This document shows, in pieces, positions 1-5,217 of a stretch of DNA of 5,217 nucleotides; position 1 is the first letter of the stretch; each line of letters opens with the position of its first letter. The notes below the pieces were generated by a model. That model saw only the letters and a list, made by a program, of their open reading frames with translations, did not search any database and was not told the DNA's origin. The translations under genes were made by a program, and so were the position numbers. Source of the stretch: JAJTZA01 sp041749815 (GTDB taxonomy: Bacteria; Verrucomicrobiota; Verrucomicrobiia; Chthoniobacterales; Terrimicrobiaceae); assembly GCA_041749815.1 (NCBI GenBank), contig JBGTAR010000033.1, positions 1 through 5,217 of the forward strand, written 5' to 3'.

Positions 1-2157
1 AAAGGGTTTGCAGAGAGGAACCGGATCTTTCCGGGAGATCCGACCCAGCGCGATTATATTGACGGCCTGCGTGGGCTTCTTGCGGATTTTGCAACCACCA
101 CCAAAATGGCTTCGCCGGATCTGGCGGCCGAGGCGGCCGAATATTTGTTCCTGGAAATCACAGGCGGCGAAACATATGTCTGCGCGCGCGAGGCTCACGA
201 ACTCGTTGAGGCCTTCCGTCAACACCTCGTGACCAAAGGTGGAGAGGCCGCGTTCCGTGACGCCATGGAAAGCCTCGCAGCCCACCCTCTCAGCCAACTC
301 GAAGTGGTGCGGGATTGGGTTCGTGGATTTCTGATCGGAAATTCCACCTCGGCCGCCTACTTGGAAGAAGCTGCCGCCATCATTTTTTGCGGAGAGGTAT
401 TAAAACTCAAAGTCGTCACCGCGGCCACCCGGAAAGAGCTCAAGGGCTTCAAGGGCTCCCACCCGCGCCTCGCCTCCGGAATCTACACTTTTGATTACCT
501 CGAGTTGCGAGAGCGGCTGGGTCGCTTCGAACAGAACGTGGTTCCTCGGTTCCGCGATTACCATTCCCGCAAACAGGCTCTTCTGGACAAAGAGCGTGCG
601 GCACTGCGGTTGAAGGAGTTTGTGCCGAAGGTGCTCACCTCCTTCGTGCGGAATCAACTCATTGACAACGTTTATCTGCCCTTGGTGGGGGATAACCTTG
701 CAAAACAAATTGGCACAGCCGGCGACACGAAACGCACGGACCGCAGCGGCCTCCTCCTGCTGGTCTCACCTCCCGGCTACGGAAAAACCACCCTCCTCGA
801 ATACCTTGCCAGCCGCCTGGGCATTGTGTTTGTCAAAATCAATGGCCCCGCCATCGGCTTCACAACAACCTCCCTTGACCCTGAGGAGGCTCCCAATGCC
901 GCCGCCCGCGAAGAAATTCAGAAGCTCAATCTGGCCCTCGAGATGGGCGATAATGTCATGATCTGTGTGGACGATATTCAGCATTGTCATGCCGAGTTTC
1001 TCCAAAAATTTATTTCCCTCTGTGATGCCCAACGCAAAATTGAGGGCGTCTGGCGTGGACGCTCCCAAACCTATGACCTCCGCGGTCGCAAAGTGGTGGT
1101 TGTCATGGCTGGCAATCCCTACACCGAAACCAGCCAAAAATTCCGGCTCCCGGACATGCTCGCAAACCGTGCCGACACCTACAACCTGGGAGATATCATC
1201 GGGGGAAATGACGCATGGTTCAAAGCGAGCTACATCGAAAATGCGGTGACCTCAAACGCCGTGCTGGCCCCCCTCGCCAATCGCAGTCAAAAGGATATCC
1301 GTGCGTTTCTGAAAATGGCTGAAACCGGTGAACGGGACACCTCGGCTTTTGAGGCCAGCTATTCGGCGCAGGAGCTTGAAGAGGTGCTCTCTGTCCTCAA
1401 AAAACTGATTTCCGTGCGTGAGGTGATCCTTGCGGTGAACCAGGAATACATTCGCTCGGCGGCACAGGCTGACGAATTTCGGACTGAGCCTCCTTTCAAG
1501 CTCCAGGGGTCCTACCGAAACATGAATCGCCTCGCCGAAAAAATTGTGGCGATCATGAATGACCAGGAAGTGCAGGCCCTGATCCTTGATCATTACCGTA
1601 ATGAGAGTCAGACCCTCACCACCGACACTGAGGCCAACCTCCTCAAGCTTCGCGAACTCCTCAAAATCCTGACGCCGGAAGAAACCACACGCTGGGAGGA
1701 CATCAAACGCACCTTTCAACGAAACCAACTCACACAGAGTCATGGTGACAATGATCCCGTGGGGCGCGTCGTCGGCCAGCTTTCGGCTTTTGGAGCAGGT
1801 CTTGATTCCATCCAGCGCACGCTGGCCAATGGTGTGGAAGCCGCCAGCGAATCCCGTGCTGCCGATTCTGCAGACCGCATGCAAAGCATCATTCACGAAC
1901 TCGAAATGGTTCACGCCACCATGGCTTCTCTCCGCGACATGGCCCTCCAACAGCGCGATTACCTTCAGAGCGCCCGCGAGCAACTCGCCATCCGCGCCAA
2001 ACAAGGCGTCATCGAATTCGAACTCACCGACGAAATGCTCACCAACGAAAAAGAATTCCTCGACCGGTTCCAACAAATGCTCGCCCAACGGGACGCCGAG
2101 CCGGAAAAACCGTCCAACCAAAAGGAAAAATCAGGGGAGGGGCCGGCGGTCCCCTAA
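1..2157 (+). CDS. AAA-type ATPase, 'DNA repair ATPase' / DUF3686-associated family (C-terminal part, 5' end outside window)
   Basis: The reading frame is open from base 1, so this is the last 718 codons of a longer protein; the ATG at 106 is internal. Seen: Walker A PPGYGKTT (769-792, Lys at 784-786), Walker B MICVDDIQ (958-981), sensor-1 Asn in VMAGNPYTE (Asn 1114-1116), a putative arginine finger in LPDMLANRAD (Arg 1168-1170), and a conserved block LQGSYRNMNRLAEK (about 1501-1542) that could carry a sensor-2 Arg. After about 1740 comes a helical, coiled-coil-like tail (SIQRTLANGVEAA, SLRDMALQQRDYLQSAREQ) and a charged, probably disordered C terminus. From memory, this closely matches the C-terminal half of the large (about 1,600-1,750 aa) proteins labelled 'DNA repair ATPase', in which DUF3686 accompanies an AAA core. 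ATP hydrolysis is well supported; the DNA-repair role is only a label. In other genomes I recall these genes near flotillin/SPFH or PspA-like genes, which would suggest a membrane-stress role, but nothing visible here tests that. Confidence 0.9.
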   Translation, partial: KGFAERNRIFPGDPTQRDYIDGLRGLLADFATTTKMASPDLAAEAAEYLFLEITGGETYVCAREAHELVEAFRQHLVTKGGEAAFRDAMESLAAHPLSQLEVVRDWVRGFLIGNSTSAAYLEEAAAIIFCGEVLKLKVVTAATRKELKGFKGSHPRLASGIYTFDYLELRERLGRFEQNVVPRFRDYHSRKQALLDKERAALRLKEFVPKVLTSFVRNQLIDNVYLPLVGDNLAKQIGTAGDTKRTDRSGLLLLVSPPGYGKTTLLEYLASRLGIVFVKINGPAIGFTTTSLDPEEAPNAAAREEIQKLNLALEMGDNVMICVDDIQHCHAEFLQKFISLCDAQRKIEGVWRGRSQTYDLRGRKVVVVMAGNPYTETSQKFRLPDMLANRADTYNLGDIIGGNDAWFKASYIENAVTSNAVLAPLANRSQKDIRAFLKMAETGERDTSAFEASYSAQELEEVLSVLKKLISVREVILAVNQEYIRSAAQADEFRTEPPFKLQGSYRNMNRLAEKIVAIMNDQEVQALILDHYRNESQTLTTDTEANLLKLRELLKILTPEETTRWEDIKRTFQRNQLTQSHGDNDPVGRVVGQLSAFGAGLDSIQRTLANGVEAASESRAADSADRMQSIIHELEMVHATMASLRDMALQQRDYLQSAREQLAIRAKQGVIEFELTDEMLTNEKEFLDRFQQMLAQRDAEPEKPSNQKEKSGEGPAVP

Positions 2158-2320
2158 GTGACACGGGCGTGATTAAAAGTGGTTGCGGAACTGGAGTCAG
2201 TTTCTTGGTTGAGGGAACTCTAAACCCCCCCGACTTTTCTCTCGAGCGACGGTCCTCCTTTGCCATCTCGCATCAGAGAGGCACTCAACCAGTTTTCATC
2301 ACACCCATCAGACGAGGCGA

Positions 2321-2348
2321 TTGATTTTTCCCGATGGAACGTCATAAT
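2321..2348 (+). promoter_or_regulatory. Putative sigma70-type promoter of the toxin-antitoxin module
   Basis: TTGATT (2321-2326, 4/6 to TTGACA) and CATAAT (2343-2348, 5/6 to TATAAT) are separated by 16 bp in an AT-rich patch just before the antitoxin. A start about 7 nt after the -10 box would fall near 2355, on the purine-rich AAAGAG (2355-2360) that is the only candidate ribosome-binding site. The leader would therefore be very short, or the real start lies slightly upstream. This is a pattern match only. Confidence 0.4.
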
Positions 2349-2382
2349 ATACCCAAAGAGTATAAATGAAGTATTCGGATAC
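2348..2382. promoter_or_regulatory. Candidate antitoxin operator: GTAT/ATAC half-site cluster
   Basis: An inverted repeat TATAC (2348-2352) - 7 bp - GTATA (2360-2364) overlaps the -10 box and the AAAGAG ribosome-binding site. A second pair, GTAT (2371-2374) - TCGG - ATAC (2379-2382), lies in the first antitoxin codons. Ribbon-helix-helix antitoxins commonly repress their own operon by binding short inverted half-sites at exactly this place. The arms are short and the stretch is AT-rich, so chance is not excluded. Confidence 0.35.
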
Positions 2383-2623
2383 CACGGTCAAATTGGAGTC
2401 AAGCCTTGTGCGAGAGGCCGCTGGGGTCATGGCCGAAAAACAGACACTCACCGCTTATGTTCGAGAGGCTGTGTTGAGGGATATTCGTCGTCGAAAGCTC
2501 AAAAAATCAGCTCTTCAGTATCAGGATGCGCTCAATCAGTGCCCTAAAGAAGCGGGCGAGATGAAAGATTGGGAAGCCGCCTCTCTCTTGGTGCCGCCGC
2601 GGCGAAAAGCGGGCAGGCCGTGA
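2366..2623 (+). CDS. Ribbon-helix-helix-type antitoxin of a type II toxin-antitoxin module
   Basis: This small 85-aa protein is placed to neutralise the toxin encoded next door and to repress the operon. The N terminus looks like a ribbon-helix-helix fold: a short beta-strand DTTVKLES (residues 5-12), helix A (about 12-24), a turn TLTA (27-30), then helix B YVREAVLRDIRRRK (31-44). The rest (45-85), with a Trp in KDWEAA and a basic tail RRKAGRP, would be the toxin-binding arm. The start is well fixed: an in-frame TAA directly precedes the ATG, and AAAGAG lies 5 nt upstream. Its stop TGA overlaps the toxin start GTG, the usual arrangement for coupled antitoxin-toxin translation. The antitoxin subfamily is not identified; the fold is inferred from the pattern and the partner gene. 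Confidence 0.8.
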   Translation: MKYSDTTVKLESSLVREAAGVMAEKQTLTAYVREAVLRDIRRRKLKKSALQYQDALNQCPKEAGEMKDWEAASLLVPPRRKAGRP

Positions 2624-2946
2624 CCAGAGGTTCGATTTATTGGGTGAATCTTGAGGATGCCCATCCGCCGGAGCTTGGCGAAAAGCGCCCTGCACTCATC
2701 CTTTCAAACAGCGAGCAGAACGCGATTCTTGACACGCTGGTTGTTGTGCCGATTTCTTCCCGCCCACCGGTGATCTGGCCCCTGCGTTTGGAACTCCCTC
2801 CCACCCGGGGATTGAGGAAAAGCTACGCAGTGATCCCCGGCCTTCGTCAGATCAGCAAAGCACGCCTGCTGGATAGTATTGGCGTCTTGCCGGATGATGC
2901 CGTGGAGGCAGTTGCCTCCGCTGTCTCGGTGTATCTGGGAGATTAA
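2620..2946 (+). CDS. mazF: PemK/MazF-family endoribonuclease toxin
   Basis: This 108-aa protein is a probable sequence-specific mRNA interferase that acts in the cytoplasm when its antitoxin is lost. Family marks seen: the N-terminal strand TRGSIYWVNLE (residues 2-12), EKRPALILSN (21-30) with the expected catalytic Arg at R23, VVVPISS (41-47) whose Ser 46/47 sits where MazF proteins carry a catalytic Thr/Ser, and a C-terminal IPGLRQISKARLLDSIG (72-88), equivalent to the usual 'DQIRTIDKSRL' segment. Length is normal for the family. I chose the GTG at 2620, which overlaps the antitoxin stop as GTGA and begins the family's conserved N terminus exactly. The in-frame ATG at 2569 would add 17 residues with no family similarity, all inside the antitoxin gene. 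No Shine-Dalgarno site precedes the GTG, so translation probably depends on coupling. The gene looks intact. Confidence 0.9.
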   Translation: MTRGSIYWVNLEDAHPPELGEKRPALILSNSEQNAILDTLVVVPISSRPPVIWPLRLELPPTRGLRKSYAVIPGLRQISKARLLDSIGVLPDDAVEAVASAVSVYLGD

Positions 2947-2959
2947 GCCATAAACCACT

Positions 2960-3322
2960 CTATTTTTTATTCGGGCAACTGATGGGCCTCTCCACGGATT
3001 CGAAAACCCAGGCTGCGTAGGATGAGCCTGTCTCCGATGGTTCCCACGCGAGGATTTCCGGCGTTTCATAGGGATGCAGGATCTTGAGGCGGTCTTGGAA
3101 TTCATGGAAAATGCGGGAGGTTGTTTTGAAAAGAACCACGCTTTCGTGAGTGTCCTCAATCTTGTCTTTCCAACGATAAATCGACCGGGCTTGTGGCAGG
3201 AGGGTTCCACAGGCGGCCAGACGCTCCTCAACCAACTGGCGCACCACCCACGCTGCAGACGTCTCATCGGCAAAGGTCGTCAGCACGAGGCAGATGGTTT
3301 CAGCGGAAGAGGCTTCAGGCAT
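2960..3322 (-). CDS. cutA: CutA1 family protein (divalent-cation tolerance protein)
   Basis: This 120-aa protein matches CutA1, a small trimeric ferredoxin-like-fold protein present in most bacteria and in eukaryotes. It was first linked to copper tolerance in E. coli; its true role is still unsettled. Seen in order: LVLTT (12-16), VVRQLVEERLAACG (26-39), SIYRWKDKIED (47-57), VVLFKTT (62-68) and the signature LHPYETPEIL (82-91). The start is fixed by an in-frame TGA two codons upstream of the ATG. No good Shine-Dalgarno site is close; a GGAG at 3341-3338 (read on -) is 15 nt away. It ends 13 bp from the end of the convergent toxin gene. It lies 84 bp downstream of the chorismate mutase gene on the same strand and could share its transcript. 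Confidence 0.95.
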   Translation of the reverse strand: MPEASSAETICLVLTTFADETSAAWVVRQLVEERLAACGTLLPQARSIYRWKDKIEDTHESVVLFKTTSRIFHEFQDRLKILHPYETPEILAWEPSETGSSYAAWVFESVERPISCPNKK

Positions 3323-3406
3323 GGGCTTTCAGGGGATCTCCGGTTCTGAATAGGTGGAAAAAACAGTCTCTTCCGCTGCCCGAGTGATGAGATCGGCAAA
3401 GTTCCC

Positions 3407-3943
3407 TCACCTCAGCGCGCGGATGCTCCTCTGGATGGCTGACTCCGGGATTTGCTGCTGACGCATTTGTTGTTGAGCGAAGGAAGCGAGTTGGGGGCTC
3501 CCGGCTTTGGGTCCGGCCAAGGCGAGTTGGGTGAGAATTTGACGGTTGAGTTCATCGATCTCTGGTCGGATGTCCTGGGCGAGGTTGCGCGGTGGCAGGA
3601 GTGGTAACGCTCCCCCATCTTTCCACCGGGAGATCAGGTGCGATTGATAGGCGCGTGAGGCCGCCATCTGAGCCTGGAAGAACCGCTGCACGTTTTTTGC
3701 AGACAGCCCTTGTTCGACACCCAGCGCCACAACGCGTGCCAGGCTTTCGGCCTCGCGCTTGCGATCGAGAACCGGCAGGCCATCACGAAATTTGATCCAA
3801 GCCACTTCCTGGGCCAGTTCCAGCCGGGTGGTTGTCAGCTCCACCAGTCGGGCTTGGGCTGGGGTGGGGGTCCAGGACGTCTTCGGGTGCGATGCACAGC
3901 CAGCGAGGATCAGGGCAAGGACAGCGAACCAGCGTGCGTTCAT
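3407..3943 (-). CDS. aroQ: Exported lipoprotein chorismate mutase, gamma (AroQ) class
   Basis: This 178-aa protein would convert chorismate to prephenate outside the cytoplasm. Residues 1-16 form a short signal peptide (MNAR, then a hydrophobic run) ending in the lipobox LAGC, with acylation expected at C16. Ala at the next position would suit outer-membrane sorting if Lol rules apply. The mature part reads like gamma-class chorismate mutases. R40, K51, D60 and R63 reproduce the spacing of the M. tuberculosis enzyme's active-site R49, K60, D69 and R72; S96, Q100 and R126 fall at or near its T105, E109 and R134. Other marks are GLSAKNVQRFFQAQMAAS (79-96) and IRPEIDELNRQIL (125-137). Unlike the M. 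tuberculosis enzyme, the mature part has no cysteine pair, only the lipobox Cys. The ATG at 3943 lies 4 nt after the upstream reductase stop with no Shine-Dalgarno site, so coupling is likely. The ATG at 3994 has a purine-rich site upstream but would put 17 unrelated residues before the signal peptide. Confidence 0.85.
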   Translation of the reverse strand: MNARWFAVLALILAGCASHPKTSWTPTPAQARLVELTTTRLELAQEVAWIKFRDGLPVLDRKREAESLARVVALGVEQGLSAKNVQRFFQAQMAASRAYQSHLISRWKDGGALPLLPPRNLAQDIRPEIDELNRQILTQLALAGPKAGSPQLASFAQQQMRQQQIPESAIQRSIRALR

Positions 3944-3947
3944 GGCA

Positions 3948-5135
3948 TCAGCTTTTTGATAGCCGCTCGACAGGTTTGTCCCAAAGCAGGTCATGGGCTT
4001 CTCTCAAAACCTCAGGGATCCGGTCAACAAAGGGACTTTCTGCAAGGCATTTCCTGATTCCGGCCTCATCAAATTCCCCGGCATTTTTTCCAGGAAACCA
4101 ATGCCCGGCATTTCCAAGCAGGTTGTACCGCATCTTGCCAAAGGGGATCATGTCCAGGGATTTTGCGTAGTTCCACAGACGAAGAATCTCCCAAACATTC
4201 ACATCGCCGGGCACGTCATTCCATTCAGGAATTCCCTCCTGCCATTTTGCGGCCCAATCTGGCCCAAGGGTTTCTGCCATCACACCATGAAGGCGATTTT
4301 CAATGTCAGTCACGAGCTCCGCAGCACGGTCATAGTGTTTCAAAGCTTCCAAATGCGCATCAAAATCCGTGGGGCGGGAGGCTCCGATGCTCAGCGTGTG
4401 AATCTCCGGGCGAAGCAAACAGAAGAGATCATTAAATGCCATGGGAGTGAGGGGATCGCACAGCTCCACCAATTTTTCTGTGGGTTCATAGAGTTTGCCC
4501 CCTTTGTCATTTGGGCTGATGATAAACATCCCGGCATCCTGTTTTCCGGCTTCTTTGATGGCGGGCCAGTTGGATTGGTTGATCCAGTACCAATGAAGAT
4601 TGACGTAATCAAATTCGCCGGTGGCGAGGGCCCGGGTGATCAGGGAGCAGGAGGCATGGGTTGAAAACCCGAGAAACCGCACGCGACCCTCACGCTGGAG
4701 TTGCCGCCCCATTTCGAGGGCGCCGCCCTTGCAGAGGGTGGTTTCCAAACATTCCTCATCGTTGATGCCATGAAATGCCAGCAGATCGACGTGGTCCAAA
4801 CCCAGCAGAGACATGCTGCGATTAAAAGCCTTGAGAAAATCATCCGCCTTTGCCGGGCCAACCTTGGTTTGGATGATCATTTTTTCCCGGGGGAGGGTCG
4901 GCAGGATTTTTCCGAGTTGAAGTTCGGAGGTTCCATAGCCGCGGGCTGTTTCGATGTGGTTGATGCCAACCTCCAACGAGCGCTCGATGGTGGCCTCGAG
5001 ATTTTTCTGTTTGGCGGCATCAATTTTGTCCCACCCGAGATCTTGCCAGTGGTCCTGATACCGCATTCCTCCGCAAGAAAAAACCGGCATTTCAAGGCCT
5101 GTGCGGCCAAAGCGACGTTTGAGCATTTTGGTCAT
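3948..5135 (-). CDS. Aldo/keto reductase with a C-terminal domain resembling a cysteine-less 4Fe-4S domain
   Basis: This 395-aa protein is a probable NAD(P)H-dependent oxidoreductase of the aldo/keto reductase TIM-barrel superfamily; the substrate is unknown. Seen: LKRRFGRTGLEMPVFSCGGM (5-24), GINHIETARGYGTSELQLG (57-75), TKVG (90-93), LLAFHGIND (118-126) and VRFLGFSTH. The usual tetrad Asp-Tyr-Lys-His appears as E62, Y67, K91, H122, with Glu in the Asp place. Long C-terminal extensions occur in the COG1453-type reductases, which end in a 4Fe-4S cysteine cluster followed by an 'IPE.LREAH' helix. Here IPEVLREAHDLL (373-384) remains but the cluster cysteines do not; only C363 is left. The start is the first ATG, 9 nt after the stop of the upstream methyltransferase, preceded by a pyrimidine-rich CCTCTTCTC rather than a Shine-Dalgarno site. 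Starting at Met4 is also possible. The gene looks intact. Confidence 0.9.
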   Translation of the reverse strand: MTKMLKRRFGRTGLEMPVFSCGGMRYQDHWQDLGWDKIDAAKQKNLEATIERSLEVGINHIETARGYGTSELQLGKILPTLPREKMIIQTKVGPAKADDFLKAFNRSMSLLGLDHVDLLAFHGINDEECLETTLCKGGALEMGRQLQREGRVRFLGFSTHASCSLITRALATGEFDYVNLHWYWINQSNWPAIKEAGKQDAGMFIISPNDKGGKLYEPTEKLVELCDPLTPMAFNDLFCLLRPEIHTLSIGASRPTDFDAHLEALKHYDRAAELVTDIENRLHGVMAETLGPDWAAKWQEGIPEWNDVPGDVNVWEILRLWNYAKSLDMIPFGKMRYNLLGNAGHWFPGKNAGEFDEAGIRKCLAESPFVDRIPEVLREAHDLLWDKPVERLSKS

Positions 5136-5144
5136 GAGAAGAGG

Positions 5145-5217
5145 TTAGATGGCAGTGAGCACGGCGACGCACTCGATTTGAGCGGTTTGGGGGAACATGT
5201 CAACCGGACAGACACGA
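5145..5217 (-). CDS. RNA uracil-C5 methyltransferase (TrmA/RlmD-type), C-terminal 23 codons only
   Basis: The minus strand is open from the window edge to a TAA at 5147-5145. The final 23 residues contain PVDMFPQTAQIECVAVL, which matches the C-terminal signature of the RlmD/RlmC/TrmA family: S-adenosylmethionine-dependent enzymes that make 5-methyluridine in rRNA or tRNA. These usually end in 'VDMFPQT.H.E.V..L'. This protein has Gln in place of the common His. The fragment is too short to tell RlmD from TrmA or RlmCD, and the catalytic domain lies outside the window. The reductase gene follows after 9 nt, so the two are probably co-transcribed. Confidence 0.8.
   Translation of the reverse strand, partial: RVCPVDMFPQTAQIECVAVLTAI

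Noticed and set aside
1252..2121. Long minus-strand open frame (289 codons) antisense to the ATPase gene
   Set aside because: The plus strand carries clear AAA motifs. The antisense product has no recognisable domain, and a long antisense frame is expected in GC-rich coding DNA.
2133..2155. Hairpin AGGGG...CCCCT at the end of the ATPase gene as a terminator
   Set aside because: Arms of only 5 bp, loop of 13, inside the coding end, and no T-tract follows.
2158..2320. Possible gene remnant, small RNA or repeat in the gap after the ATPase
   Set aside because: Only short, weak inverted repeats (for example AACTG-GAGT-CAGTT) were seen. No open frame with family similarity and no direct repeats were found.
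2260..2547. 95-codon plus-strand frame overlapping the antitoxin
   Set aside because: It runs through the promoter region and antitoxin in another frame, and shows no domain pattern.
2963..2968. TTTTTT run after the toxin gene as a terminator
   Set aside because: No GC-rich stem precedes it, and it encodes the two Lys codons at the end of cutA on the other strand.
3323..3406. Terminator between the chorismate mutase and cutA genes
   Set aside because: On the minus strand a T-run (from the AAAAAA near 3358-3363) exists, but the stem before it is only about 3-4 bp.
3944..3994. Upstream ATG start at 3994 for the chorismate mutase
   Set aside because: It has a GAGAGAAG upstream but would bury the lipoprotein signal behind 17 unrelated residues that lie inside the reductase gene.
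3993..4664. Plus-strand open frame (223 codons) opposite the reductase
   Set aside because: The reductase on the minus strand is well supported by motifs; the antisense product resembles nothing and is a codon-bias shadow.

Overview
The window (5217 bp, moderately GC-rich, densely coding) looks like a bacterial chromosome segment. The protein types and overall style fit a Verrucomicrobiota/PVC-like Gram-negative bacterium: an outer-membrane-type lipoprotein signal, a 'HIETARGYG'-type aldo/keto reductase, and little use of Shine-Dalgarno sites. The phylum is inferred from recollection of similar proteins and has not been tested.

Left part (1-2157, + strand): the C-terminal 718 codons of a very large AAA-type ATPase, cut by the window start. 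It belongs to the family annotated as 'DNA repair ATPase' (AAA core linked to DUF3686). Walker A, Walker B, sensor 1 and a putative arginine finger are all visible.

Middle (2158-2946, + strand): an AT-richer intergenic stretch with a plausible promoter and a cluster of GTAT/ATAC half-sites. It is followed by a two-gene toxin-antitoxin module: a ribbon-helix-helix-like antitoxin, then a PemK/MazF-family endoribonuclease toxin whose GTG start overlaps the antitoxin stop (GTGA).

Right part (2960-5217, - strand): a run of genes read leftwards. First comes the last 23 codons of a TrmA/RlmD-type RNA uracil-C5 methyltransferase. Nine bases later is a 395-aa aldo/keto reductase whose C-terminal region looks like a 4Fe-4S domain that has lost its cysteines. 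Four bases later is a 178-aa lipoprotein with the complete active-site pattern of an exported gamma-class (AroQ) chorismate mutase. After an 84-bp gap comes cutA, which converges on the toxin gene with only 13 bp between the stops.

No RNA gene, CRISPR array, IS element or convincing intrinsic terminator was seen. I see no clear undescribed multi-gene system. The points most worth a second look are the lipoprotein chorismate mutase next to the cluster-less reductase, the poorly understood giant ATPase, and the operator-like half-sites of the toxin-antitoxin module.
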